In this document: piece after piece, positions 13,701-26,759 of the stretch
Position numbering within the stretch: position 1 is the first letter of the stretch
Layout: each line of letters begins with the position of its first letter
Assembly (NCBI RefSeq): GCF_910592395.1
Contig: NC_088308.1
Location: 24,567,501-24,631,500, forward strand
DNA length: 64,000 nucleotides
Source: Lineus longissimus
Lineage: Eukaryota; Nemertea; Pilidiophora; Heteronemertea; Lineidae
Direction of reading: 5' to 3'
The notes under the pieces: model-generated
The model's input: the letters and a program-made list of their open reading frames with translations, nothing else
Database searches by the model: none
What the model was told of the DNA's origin: nothing
Made by a program: the position numbers and the translations under genes

Positions 13701-16700
13701 TTGACACATTTTCGTGAATGCCTATACAATATTGGCACTCTGGAAGTACCAAGATACTAAGCCATAAGGAAGGGAGCAACTTGTGTTAGGAAAATACTGT
13801 TACCATTAAGCGAGGATTCACTGAAAAATTGTTGACAATTCAGTTGAGAGGATCATCAGAAGAAACAACCTCTTCCAAGTTCTACTTGAACTGATACCTT
13901 AAACCTTCAATTGAATCCAAGCTCAATTCCTCAAGATCACATCCTCGGTGAAATACTGTGCCTCCCTCTGCCAAAATGACACAAACCCAAGCAACAGAAC
14001 ATATTTCTTATTTGTTGGTCAGGGTAAGACCCCTACGGTTCCTTCCAACTCCATCTATTCACAGTTTCCACAACTTATCTTCCACTCATCGTTGACAGCA
14101 CCGAGGTGCTGGCAGGCTCCTTGAGAGGTGGTAAAGAGAGTTTGAGAACTTGATCCTTAGCATCCACCAACAGCAGTCAGGTCATCCCCAAACAGACATA
14201 CCTTACAGGCAAATTGCAGTGGCATGGCATGGCAATGTAGCATCAAGCTTGGCCCCCCAGAAGAAATGAGTGTCATACCACATATATGATAGATACTCAA
14301 CTCACAAATATATACATGATTTACTGGAAATGGCTATCTAATTGGATAGACAGATTATAGGCTGATTGGGTGGGGCTCTTTCCATTGGGACATGCTATGT
14401 GTACAATGGGTGTGGCAATCATTAATTTGACCTATCCTAATGAGGTTTGCAGTCTTTACGAATAAAGTATTCCTCAAAGATAAAAGTGACAGTGTCGAGT
14501 GGCGGACACACTTGAATATTTGGCCATAGCTGAATTCAGAATGGGTCAGTCAAATGGTGCTAGTCTGAAAAAAATCAGCAAGACATTTAGAACAACTTTC
14601 TATTAAAGAATTTAAGTCAGCAGGCTGATTCGTTCAAAAACCTCTCATATCGATTTCAATATTAGAAGTTAAATTCTCTTTACGGATTGATAAGAGGAAT
14701 AATCAAGTCACATTAGTCATAAGCAGGTTCACTGAAACGATCACTGTCAAAATATCGGTAGCATTCACAGAAAGTCACTAAAATGTATTGATTTTTTGCC
14801 CATCCCATTACATTTCTGAGTTTGCTCAGGCATTCACTGGATAAGCAACATCATTAGCATCATGGATGAAACCGTCTGATATGAAGACAGATGACTGGTG
14901 GTTTACAGATTTAATTTAGATATACACATTATGGGGGACACTTTAAATAACATGAACTGTGCACCTTTATTCTCTATTTATGCCAGAGACATTGAGAGTG
15001 CAGCAAATTTTGATTTTATTCAGGCTGACATCTCATTTATTTACTACTGGGACCATGGATTACTTTGCAATTTGATGATCAGCGGCGCCTCATTTTGGAC
15101 AGCTATGCAGGACATCCTACTCTAGATCCTCAACGAGACCACTTTGCTCGCAGACCGTCTCCATCCAATCATACCAGGAGAAGCTCATTAGTCTTGCTTG
15201 ATCCTCCAATTGAGTGGACCTCCTGACTTCATGTTATATGTGCCATCATGTAATGATGTTGCGAATATGGAACACCGTTACCATTCAAAACCATGATAGT
15301 TGCCGTCAGTTGTCATCATGTGACCTGCTTCCACTCAAATGTGGGACTTGTCTAAAGTCTCACACTGACTGGAGTTCAAACCAGGGAACTCTTGACCATT
15401 AACTCGGCTTCAAAAAGAAGTCTCAGTTGGCATCAGCAAGAAGCTGTGCTGATCTGAACACTAAACACAAAAGCAGGCAAGTAACATCAAAAAGAATTGA
15501 CGGAAAAAAAGTCCTGCTACTTCAGATGTATCATCCACTCCTGCCAAATTGTTCAACTGGTAGAGCCTCATTCACTTTCCGACCATCTCCCTCCTCATCA
15601 ATTGCCCAAATCAGCGGCATGACCTTGCTCCCAAAGATGCCATTATCGCATCGATCCGAGGATGCACGCCTCATCAGCAGCATCGTTATCAGCTTCGCCG
15701 TGGCGATTGCTGTCACTTTTGTTGGGAGAGAATCAATTAGTCCGGATGTCTACAGTAGGATAGCTTTGATTTGTCACACCCTAAACAACCTCACACAGGT
15801 GCAGGTTATGAGCTTGTGGAAAGGGATGGTGGAAGAAAGGAAAAACAAGTGAGTTCCCTGATGAGACAGCACAGCCTCTTGTAAAACGTACTGTAAACGA
15901 TGGCATTATATTTTTGCAGATTTTGGAACACGGTAGGCCAATTTGCTTGTCAAGAGAAGTCAAGCAGGTGGATGACACCAGCCCAAGCTGGCTCCAAAAG
16001 AAGCTACATGTTCAGGCTTGTGATCATGATATTGACACGGCCTCATCAAGGACACTGTAGCTGTGATCGCATCCACTTCTGCGAGAAGGAAAATCTAATT
16101 CCCTAGTGTTGCAGACTGAATAGTCCTGATTACATCATATCCAACCTGGTGTACCTCCTACCAGCCTAATTATCAGAGAGGAGAAAAAAAGTTGCATTTA
16201 TAGTTTGATTAATGAAAGTGTGCAGCCCATGACAGGTTTACCGCTTGCTATTACAGAAACCACGGGAAGTTATCAATGGGCATATTTCCTGCACTTCCGC
16301 TTATCCTTGGGCACTAATGCAATTTGTCATTTACGGAACACGACGGCTCTTAATCAACAATTAAGTCAATGTAGGGGAGGTACTCAAGGCAGTTCTTTAC
16401 AGTTTTTTTATGGTAAGGTTGAAACTGCAGCACAACAAAACAGGGGAAAGCATGAGGTGAAAGTATGTGTTGTTCACGATATGTTGTACACAATAATTGT
16501 ACTTGCACCATTTCAGAAACTGAACTGCTTCAAATATCTTTGGCAATCACCAATCTCTCTAACCATGCAACTTCAAACAAAGCGCTTAAATGTTTTCACA
16601 TAATGTATCAATGGTGATTTCTTCACAATTTGCTTTTCAGAGGATATGATTTTGTTTCAAATCAACCTTGAAAAGACTGTGGGAATGAATCTTCTGAACA

Positions 16701-19700
16701 TCTGAAAATGTTGGCAAAATGATAAATCACCACAGTTAGCAGACAAGTGATAAGCAATTCTTGTCACTTTCACCTGATATTTTTGGCAGTGTGACTCAGT
16801 CAAGCTAAACCTGAGAGCCAACTTTAATTACTGCTGAGAAAAGAGTAGTAATTGCTCCATTATTACGCGATAATTGAAGCCTTTATCCACAAATAATTGC
16901 ACTTTGAGAAATAATGGTGATGTCTAATTTCATTTATCGATGCCCATTTTTTTCTTACTCAATATCCTGAGAGAGAAAAGACCGACATTGATGGAGGGAG
17001 GGTTATATTGATGGCAGATTTCCTTTAGATGGTCTTTTCAGGGTGCTGGTTTGCTGGTCTGCCTCAGCCTCATCAAATTCATGCAGCAAGCCAGAGAAAC
17101 TTCGACAATGAATAGTATTATGAAGTAATAATATAAAGTATTTTACAGGAAATTCAACATTGTTGCTGAATCCACAGATTTTCTTTGACTGAGCCGAGAA
17201 GTTGATGGATGATGTTGGGGACGATAGGGTTTGTTGAGACACACGTTGCGGAAATCATGCATGGAAAAAGGGTAGTTTCATTCAAGAGAGCAGGGGGTAC
17301 TTCCGAGTCAAGCTTAAATCTCCATCTTTGACTATCGAGGTCTAGGGTCATCCTAGATTCTTTGTCCCATACGTGTAGTGAATGTAGCCCTTGATTATAT
17401 GTGACATATGTAAAATGCATTAAATAGTACGCTTATGAGAACACTTACAATTAATTCAAGAAATGAGAACTGACAGAAGATCTGCTGCCATTTTTCTCAA
17501 AGTCTGGATCAACACTGGGAAAAAATGGTCACCAGTCCAACCCTTCACCACACATCACAAGCACTTCATTCTTGGATTGCGCCAGACATCCCTATCATCT
17601 GACCGACTCATAGTAATGAGACAACCAACACACACCGAATTAATAGACCTCAGAATGGCTGACAGTTACTGAAAGGAACCACTGGAGGCTGTCAGAGATA
17701 CCAAAGGGCTAAAGCCAATGGCTGACAGAAGCCTTGATTAGCTATATCATGTGGGTGCGGCTGAATTCTTGTACCAAAGACCAAACCCAACAAATATACA
17801 TTTAATAGAACTGAAACCAAGAGTCTTGAAGTAAAAGTGCCCCATGCGTATGTCTAATCTTGCCAAATGAAAATACAAATCCTTTTGTCAATTCTGGCTT
17901 CAAGGTTTTTTTAGATGATCCCATAACTTTCAAATTTTAGGCAATTCTCGACAGTAATTTTAAAAACATCTGCTCAGATCACATTGCCCGATACTCGACC
18001 TTGAGCCAAGTGCATGTCACCAAACCACTTAGCCAGGTTCACCATAATGAAAAGACACATTTCGTGATAGAGCAAAGTTGCAAGAAACAAGCCTCACTTA
18101 CCCTCAATGACCCCATCCATACTGGTGACAATTCCTATCCGTGGCAAGTCACTCTCCTGAGTATGAAGGAACACCATTCAAATGCCAAGCAATGGTCATT
18201 TTCCGATCCTCGCAAAGTGTATCGGCTTTAAGTCTCTCAGGAGAGGTGTGGTGATCGTGTTGAAGCGATGAATTCCCAGAGTTCTGATGACGACACAAAT
18301 TGGCTATCCAGCCCATCAGATTGCAATGAGTTGTCAACTACAGTGATAGGTCTTGCATGTCATTAATCCAACTTCAGTATTATAAATTGTACCTGCTGAG
18401 AACGACGACTCTTTTTTCTCGTCACCTTTCCAATCTCATTTTCTCATCTATGTGCAGGAAGCACACCATTTTTAGAAGCCTTTAGACAAGTTTACCTTTG
18501 AGAGTCTTAACAACTTCAGTGAGCTTTTTCGTGATATAATGTCAATCTGACAGGTTTAAAACGAAAACTTTGCCTGATTGTTTTCAATCTGAATCTTTTC
18601 AATTCAGACTCTCTCCATTGTTGGCATAAAGAATACCCAAAGGCCCTATGTCTACAAATAATCAATAACGTCCTAAAATCCCGCCTTCAGACATGTAAGA
18701 TCTTTGAAAATGTCATATCCTCTACTCCAGAGCGTGACTGTAAGCATGAAAACATCACATATCAAGGAACCTCTTGTTTCCGTCACGCCACTTGTCCAGG
18801 CAGACAACATGTCAGGGTGGTGAATTACCATGCCCATGGGCAAGAAATAATGACCAAAAGTACTAGTTCCTGTCGAGTCTCAATGGAAACCGTCTGAAAT
18901 TGGAGTAAATTGGCAATTATAAAGACAGGCCAGGTATGCCTGAGGTGTAATCACTCGGCAGAGGGTTGTCACAGTACACTTCCTGTGATCGAGGCGAATT
19001 ACCCAACGGTAAAAGTACCAGGCTCATTAGGTCTCAGGTGGACCGCCCTTGTTTATGCCAAGTCACTACTCTGATTTTCTACAAGTATATTTACAAGTAT
19101 TGGGTCTTTAAATACCACCAAAACTACAGCAGGATGGTTTCTAGACGGAGGATTTCCTTGGAAATTGCCAATTAGCCAATGGTCCATTCAGTAATGGAAT
19201 AAATACGTAAGTTAATCTCCGACCATATGAAAATACCTGAGAGTATTACCAAATGTCACCATTAGAGACCGATTACTAGAGATGGACCACGGGACTTTAC
19301 TTTATTAACCCTTTGAACCACATATTCAAGTTTTCTTGAATAAACAAGGAAATCAGAACTAGATGAATCCTGGCAATCCTGTTGGGCTGTTAACTCAAAA
19401 ACACATTTATACAGTACCGGTTCTATATTTAAGGCCCTATTCCATCAACAGCGATAAACCATTGGGCTGGAAAACCAGACTTGAGGTCCACATAAGAATA
19501 TAGCACCCGATGATCTTTTCAACCAAACTTTTTTAGGCAGCATGCAGCACCTACGATGCAAAAAATGCTCTAGCAGAGCCTAAATAATGTGATGTTTAAG
19601 CTTTTTATTTCTGTGATATTTTTAATTCATTTGCCCATTGTCTGGAAAACATTAATCCTTTTATATCACAAAGGGGATGCAGCATAATCTTATAGTGCAG

Positions 19701-20375
19701 CCTCCCAAATGCAATAAATCATTCACCACAAATGCTATCATCCATCTGCTTTGCAGGTTATAAATCCATTCAGGCATTGTAACAGCACAACAAAGAGAAA
19801 AAAATCTTTTCCCAAAGACAACTGTTGTTTCAGGGTTTGTTTTCAGAGTGTCAGGAAAGAACAATAAGATAAATCCATAACTCCATAGCTCATCAGAAGG
19901 ATTTTGGTAAGATTGTAAGCATGATATACAATGTACAAACCTATAAGTTTATCAAACCTCCAAATCACTGCTCAAATGACAGCTATTCCACAGCAGAACT
20001 CCTGATGAAAAAATGTGTCGCAGCGTCAAAAGAAACAGTTTGAGATTCATATCAACCTTTGTAATATGTTCAAGTTAATCCACAAGTTACCTCTTATCCA
20101 TCTCAAGTCCACAAGCCAAGTGTTGCAAATAGAAGTGACAACTTGTACTATTACTTCAGTATAAATCAAAACCAACATTATCCTCACTAACCCTTCCTAA
20201 TAATGATTAATTTTGACACCACAGAACATCCTCACAAAATGCAATTTCAAGGGAGGCAATTCATCAAGTATACCAACAACATACCCATTACGACCTGACA
20301 TGTAAAATTTGGACGGACAAATAAGATTTAAGAGCGATAGAAGCACAATCAATCTTAAATCCATACTGCCACAGG
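10721..20375. other. Intergenic DNA, no gene supported
   Basis: Long stretch with no recognisable exon. The two longest frames (15,427-15,852 and 16,205-16,603, plus strand) open with TTG and resemble no family I know. CT-rich and GAGA-type simple tracts occur near 10,870. Confidence 0.45.
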
Positions 20376-20440
20376 ACCCTCACGAAAATGAATCCCAATT
20401 CACCATGGTGAATTGAGATTTACCAAGGTAAATTCAGATT
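20376..20440. mobile_element. CCATGG terminal fragment, second locus
   Basis: This carries the same end as the element at 3984-4276. It reads CCCT, a spacer, GAAAATGAATCCC, then AATTCACCATGGTGAATT and a second palindromic 'TTTACC..GGTAAA' pair. It matches the reverse complement of 4222-4276. It is probably a solo end or truncated copy. Confidence 0.45.
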
Positions 20441-20460
20441 TGGGGTTGGGATTTGTCCCG

Positions 20461-20690
20461 AAACGGTTGGTACTAGTCATCAAAGTTTCAGACTTGTCTT
20501 CAATAGTTTGATGCTTGTGACTGAAGGGCTGGGACATCTTCAATATTATTTGAGACTGGTCTTAAATAGTTTCAGGGTTTGTGAATGAACGGTTGGTAAT
20601 TGTCTTCAGAAAAGGTTGGGTTAACTGGTTGTGACTGGTCCTCAAGTTCAGGACACATCCTCAGATGCCCAGGTTCAGGAACATCCCAAA
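20461..20690. repeat. Degenerate minisatellite
   Basis: Repeated short phrases of about 30-50 bp recur: 'GTCTTCAATAGTTTGA', 'ATCTTCAATATTATTTGA', 'GTCTTAAATAGTTTCAG' and 'TTGTCTTCAG', separated by 'GGTTGGTA' or 'GGCTGGGA' and 'TTGTGACTGA' variants. It directly abuts the CCATGG fragment. Confidence 0.5.
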
Positions 20691-21231
20691 CCCCACAATT
20701 TTTCCAAGATCAACAGCCACTCTCTCGTGCACAGGCACATACTAGTATGAATACCTCCTATCGGAGGATGTTTTAGCGAACGGATAACATTTTTTCCTCA
20801 GGGCTGTAAAGGCCTGCAATACCAACACCTCTAGGACCCAGGGGACAGCGCAGGAGAAGTAGATATTGTCATAAATACAATGGTCTTTGCGATCAACTCA
20901 ATCATATTCAAAATGGATTTAAGCTAAGGGCTGGGGGAGGGAGGGGGTTCTTGATCAAATATGGATAAACTAGAGGGATTCAGCAAAGTCATTTTTGGAT
21001 TTGATGAACTTTCAAAGATGAAAGATCTGCACCAGAGAAGTACAGTAACTTTTTTCCTGTCTCCTTGTCAGTTGCATACTGCATCTACTTGCGAACTGCC
21101 ATCTTGCTCCAAGGGCTCATCCCCAGCTGATGAGAATCAGAATGGGTGTTCAGTTATGTGGTCGTACAATACAATAAACTTCACCCCCACCACTTATAAA
21201 ATAAAGAAAAATAATTTCATGCACATATTAT
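20691..21231. other. Spacer downstream of FDXR, no gene seen
   Basis: Contains a poly-G run near 20,930. The 92-codon frame at 20,961-21,239 has no recognised similarity. Confidence 0.4.
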
Positions 21232-21237
21232 TTTATT
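21232..21237 (-). terminator. Candidate FDXR poly(A) signal (AATAAA)
   Basis: This is the first AATAAA on the minus strand after the FDXR stop codon, about 660 nt downstream. If used, it gives a 3' UTR spanning 21,238-21,898. Confidence 0.45.
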
Positions 21238-21898
21238 GATATATTAATCATAATTGATCTGTATACACAAAAAGCACCATCGGACAGTCGAGTTGATGAA
21301 TCTTTAGGCAATTTGTCAATTTTCATGCAAACAAAGCAATCAGGACGACATTCATGAAAAAATACATGAGCAGATGATGTAAAGTGCTCATGCAAACTCA
21401 TGCAAGCGAGCAAAGCACCCATGGCAAGGGTAGCTTTGAAGCTAAGAGATTAAAATAACCAGTCATATACTTGTCAGATACTGACCGAGTGACTCTTTCT
21501 CCCCCAACTTAAAGTCTTCCTGCAAAACTCTCACGTGGAGAAGCATGCTTAGAAAAGATTTGGAAGAGCAAAAGCAAGCTGGAATTCATGCAACAGCATG
21601 CAGATAGAACCCTGCAAAGACTTAAGGTGGCTTTACACTGTTAATATTACACAATTTCCTGCATCTATTAATAGATGAAGTCATATCCAAAACACGTGTA
21701 TGCTGTATAATTTTCAACAAAAACGAAATCCAAATAACATTAAACAAAATAAGCTCCAACAAATCCCTTGAGTTTTCACTCTAAACTGTTTTTTTTTAAC
21801 ATCACAGTTTATACATCTGATCCATTCAGCCAAGATAGTACCAACTTCAATCCTTACAGGGCAAGTAGCTTTAAAGCAGTATAAAGCAAACATCCACC

Positions 21899-24800
21899 TT
21901 ATTGACGAGAAGTAATATCCAGGATTTCTTTAACATCTGTAATCTTGTCCCGTGGTTTTCCAACAGCTTTCCCACGCCTTTCCTCCTCAGCACAAATTCT
22001 TTCCCAATCGTCAAACGTCACAACCTGGACACCTGGAAATGAAAAGGTAATTGCTTTGAACAGTGTTCCGTCCGGAGTCAGAATTAGGTCAGTAAAGTAA
22101 AACAGGCTCATAAAGAATGACAATGCCTTCTGAAAAGACTCCTCTGATACATCGATACATCCTGTTACCCTCATTGAACTCAATATTACAAATGAAGCTT
22201 GCAAAATATACTTCTATATTGACCCAAAACCAGGAATCAACCGATCCACACTTTGCATGGGAAAATGACTCTGATTTGAAGTTTGCACTGCAAGTCTAGT
22301 TCCAGATTATACTGTTAGAGGAAGATCATGCAGAATTTATATGTGGATTCCAAACCCTTTAGCTGGAACATAGCTACATGTAGTTCTACCCTACATGCAA
22401 TGACATGTACATATTTACGTAGGCCTACATTTATTCTGTACCTTTTTTCTTTAGCAATGGTAAAATGACATCTGCCCCTCCATGTTCTGGAGACGGGACA
22501 ATGATGCCCTTATCAATGTCTTCTTGGACGATTCGACCACACTGGAAGCCATCGTTCATGGTGCTGAGTATGACACCAACTGGGCCGCGTCTTGCCCAAC
22601 CAACACAGTAACAATCTGAAAGCAAACAAAAACACAACTGAAGACTTTCATCTACCAAGGGAAAATGAACTAAAAGTTATTTCTTTAATGTATCTCCTCC
22701 AACCCAGAGGTTTTATGGGTATAGTACCTTAGTATGTTCCCTCACTACAAATTGTCCTCGGTGGTATTTTTTTACTGCCAAACATAGCAGTGGTAAAATT
22801 TCCCAAGTTTATTGAGGCTATTCAGGACTTGTCAAAAACACTTACCTTTCAGTCCAGTCACTCTCCCTTCTTTATTCTCCACAACAAAGTTCTTCTCATC
22901 AAATGGGACTGAACTGTCTATTGGGACACTTTTATAACCAATACTTGTTAGGACCTGAAAAGTGGTGTGATAATGTCAAGACAGTGGAGGATGCAGGATG
23001 ATTCACAGCTATTTTTCCTACTTCATCAAATTTACAGATTTTAGTGAGTCTTTGGTCTTGCTGTTGGACATATTGAGCCTTAGGGTTCTCCACAGTCACT
23101 ATGCCATGCATAGGATGAGATAGAAAAGGCATGGATAAGGTACGAACTTACCAGCCCACAAGATATATCTTCAGTTGCGTTGGTCAACTTGACAGATTGC
23201 TTTTCAGCGAGATCACCCTGAAGAAAACGGGTCATAATCAGAGAGTGAAAATGTCAAAATTTCCCCACAACCAAGTCAAACATATGACCATGTTTTCCTT
23301 GCTGCCAAAAAGGTCATCATTTTGTTTAGAGCCCCACAATTCCATCCACTTCAAAAATGTCAATTTAATACAGATATGAAGACTTCTTTGGCATCAACTG
23401 AAACATAAAATAGCGTATTTTACAAGTTTATAAACTTACCTGTAATTCATTAACACCGAAACGTACAGCATCGACATGATCTCTATTTTGATTTGGCAGG
23501 AATTCTAAAGGACTTCGCAGAAATTTTAATGACCAAGCTTTATCTGCCTCAGCACGTCGTTTTGCATCCTCAGGTGTTGGTTCTTTCGTGGCTGTACTGA
23601 TCATCAATTCAGTCAATCTTTTTCTCGGCCTGGAAATACCTAGCAGGAACACAACAGATATATAGTGGAAGGTCAGGTTTTTTTGTGCAAAAGTAATCAT
23701 TAAAAAAATAAGGGTTGCCAACAAGCTATAGTACTTGGAATGTTCAGGAATTTCATCAAAACAATGTGTATTGGATGACAATTTGTTCAAGTTATCCATA
23801 AATGGTAGGGGACATCAGCACTTAAATCAAGTACTACCATGTCTAATGAGTATAACCCTAGTCAAAGGAAGACTTAGAGGACATTTCCCTAACATTACCC
23901 TGCACAATAGTTGGCATTTTGTGACATTCATGTATATAACTTACTATTGACAACTGAGTCCAATCCTTCATAATCACTTCTTTCTAAGATGTACCGACAG
24001 CCTGGCAATTTGATCATCTCGCGCAGCTCTTTGATAGTGAATGCAACTTGGAGTGGACCTCTCCTGCCAACCATATGGATGGTCTTTATCTTGCTCTTAG
24101 CTAAAGCTTCCAGTGCATACTCAGTTATGTCTGTTTTCTGAAACAATCACGATTTGATTTTTAAAATCTTATGATAGATTCATCAAATTACATTATTTAG
24201 TTGCAATAGCCGAGGCTCAGACCCACACAACCTCTCTACTACCAAGAGTTAAATGCTCCTCCGTAATACCACCGCACCTCCCACAAAGACTGGACAGCAG
24301 AAGCAGCATCCGTGGCTTCTCCTTTCGAAATCAACCGAGGTCGCCTATTAACCACATGTGTTCTGAGTTTCCAATGCAAACCTTCTATTTTGATCTTTTA
24401 TATCTCATATGTACCTTGAGTATTGAGAGTGGTGTCAGTAGGATTCTTGCAACATCCAAAGCCACATTGCCTACGCCGATTACCACAGCTGTGTCAGATG
24501 ATGTCAAATCTGGTTGAAGCTAGAAAAGAAGCACAACAAAATAATCAATTATAGTTAATTGGTGAGCAAATGAGGTCATCAATTATCCTTACCTAAGCCT
24601 GTTAGCTTAATAAATCATATGAAAATTTTGGAGAAGTTCCACCTTGATAAGACAACGGATGGTTTGTCATGACCATATGACTCAAAATGTTCTAAGAACA
24701 ATGTGTTAAAACATCTCACTCTCTAATTTTAAATAATCCGAGCCCTTTCTAATCAAAGGCTTTTCCTACTTTTGCTCACTTTTGCTAAAATATTTCACTT

Positions 24801-26079
24801 ACGCTTTTATCCTCTGGCAACCCATTGTACCATCCCACAAACTGTCGGGCAGAGACGACACCAGGTAAATCCTGAAACAAAACATAACCTTTCATTATAT
24901 AACTGTGGTCAACTTCATCACCCAGTACGATAATTAACAATGGCATGGTATGAAAATATATCTCATAGTCAGACTGTGAGCCAACATTTCAAAGTCAACC
25001 AGATCGACTTGGTCAATGAGTTATAATAATAGGCTTTTGAGCAGCCGCGACGATCATTTTGGACATGTTGGTACAGACTAACAGAGCCACCTACCGCTCC
25101 AGGGATGTCCAGTTTTCTATCCTCAGCAGCACCATATGCCTGAAACAGTTGAAAGAATTAGTATTTGTACAACAGCTTTGACAATAGGACATCCAGATAG
25201 AGCAAGGACCATTAAGATTTCAGCAGAGACAGGTCCTGGAAACAATTCTGCTTCTATTGAGATTTAATTTACACTACAATACTATACACGCCATAGCACA
25301 GTTCATGTCAACCCTTACAAACACTTCACAAGTACTCTAAATTAAAGGGATACTTACAAAGACCACAGCAGTATATGCCTGTCTCAGTTCCTCTAATGTA
25401 ACATCGGTACCAACGTTCACATTGCCAAGAAAACTGCATCTTGAATTCAAACCAGTTTCTGTGAAAGTGTTGATAACATTCTGCAAATAAAGAGAAGGAC
25501 TGGTCAGGGCTCAATGATTTTGAATTACATGACCATTTGTTTAGCTTTTTTCAGTGACTCATGTTCCCTGTTTTTATGACAGAGATGGAGAGGGAGTACT
25601 GCTAAAGCTGTGTTTCCTACACAAACAAATTGGAAATAGAAATACTGTAGAGGTCTACATTTGTCGTCATAATCTTGTAAATTTTTGTCACTGTAATCTT
25701 ACCTTCACATCTGGATGGTCTGGCGCAACACCGTATCTGACAAGTCCAAATGGCACAGGGAGTTTATCAACAATATCAACCCGCAGATTCGGGTTACCCT
25801 GAAATTTTAAAAATAACCCAAGCTCAATTATCTTTGGTTTGTTTATTTGTGAACTTGACAGCTGAAATCTTGTTGCAGTGTAGGTGGTGTCAGGGACAAC
25901 GAAGATTGTATCTGGCATATCTGGCAAGATGAATTACTTACTTTAAGAAGTTGTTTAGCTGTGTAGAAACCAGCTGGTCCGCTGCCAATGACACACACCC
26001 TCGGATTGAAAGGATTGGTTGAGAAGTGACAAAGTTGCTGTCCAATCTTGTGAAGTAAACGAAGCTGGCAAAATCGCAT
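21899..26079 (-). CDS. FDXR: Ferredoxin/adrenodoxin reductase, mitochondrial; 12 coding exons
   Basis: FAD flavoenzyme that passes electrons from NADPH to mitochondrial ferredoxin for Fe-S cluster assembly and P450 reactions. Exons, 5' to 3': 26079-25942, 25798-25703, 25480-25358, 25139-25095, 24871-24803, 24519-24415, 24137-23945, 23639-23440, 23217-23152, 22954-22846, 22615-22442, 22032-21899. All junctions are GT-AG and keep frame, giving 483 residues (human about 491). Residues 1-20 are basic and hydroxylated, like a mitochondrial presequence. GSGPAG at 32-37 binds FAD, followed by [28 protein letters not shown] near 170-182 is the NADP loop, where the vertebrate Gln after the first Gly is Val. 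GRRGP at 216-220 supplies the arginines for the NADPH phosphate. The C-terminal part has the family GW..RGP.GVI motif. The start is the only ATG before the FAD fold. A possible 5' UTR acceptor lies near 26,123. Confidence 0.95.
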
Positions 26080-26630
26080 TTTAGCCTAATGCCTCTGATC
26101 AGACTGATGTTCTCAGAAAGTATCTGCAAGAGAGAAGATAAGTAAAGGTGTGTGGCGAATTCAGTCTCAGAAAACGATCCTACCGCAAGTGATTCTGTGA
26201 ATTCATATTTTTTTTAAACTTTACACAACCTTGAAACGCCTGTGTTTTCCTTGCATTCTTTCGGCCCATAATTAAAAACAATCTGGCACTGAAAGAGTTT
26301 TCCCAAAATTTAGCAATGTACACATTTTGTTTTCTATTTTCGGACACAAAAAAACTACATTCTAAATGATCAAATTCATAAAAAATAGTAATACTTATAT
26401 GTTTTGATGGTAGTTTATAGATAAAAGGACAATAGTAGAACGTTATCCATCAACTGGTTCTGGTTGTCTTGGAAAAAGGGGATGTTTGCTGCCCAAAATG
26501 ACGCCACAATATGAGTTATTTTTCGGATTTTTTTGGAAAAGAACATGAGATCCGTATAGCGATTTGATTCCTTCCGACGCGGCCGATAAGCTGACATCCA
26601 ACGACGGAACCCTAACGGCAAATCGATAAA
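26080..26630. other. FDXR 5' flank and probable promoter
   Basis: A pyrimidine-rich AG acceptor on the minus strand near 26,123 suggests a spliced 5' UTR. The locally CpG-richer stretch 26,560-26,625 could be the first noncoding exon or promoter. No conserved core element is clear. Confidence 0.3.
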
Positions 26631-26759
26631 CTAGAATTTACCATGCTCACCATGGTAAAATATTTTACCATCCCAATTCACCATTGTAAAGTACTGTCAT
26701 TTTACCATGGTGAATTGTGGATTTACCATTGTGAAATTGAGACACATTTTTCCTAAGGG
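26631..26759. mobile_element. CCATGG palindrome element, third locus
   Basis: A cluster of 'TTTACCATGGTAAA' and 'TTCACCATGGTGAA'-type half sites. It ends at the right with the reverse complement of the family terminus (CCCTTAGGAAAAATG, then CAATTTCACAATGG). It is related to 3984-4276 and 20,376-20,440 and has no ORF. It sits just upstream of FDXR. Confidence 0.45.

Noticed and set aside
13431-15380. tRNA-like B-box strings (GTTCAAACC..)
   Set aside because: No matching A-box or cloverleaf stems at a proper distance.
15427-15852. 141-codon plus-strand frame
   Set aside because: Starts with TTG, no family recognised, no splice context. An overlapping minus-strand frame is equally open.
16205-16603. 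132-codon plus-strand frame
   Set aside because: Starts with TTG and shows no recognisable motif.
26415-26621. 68-codon minus-strand frame upstream of FDXR
   Set aside because: Opens with TTG and does not join the FDXR reading frame. At most it overlaps a 5' UTR exon.
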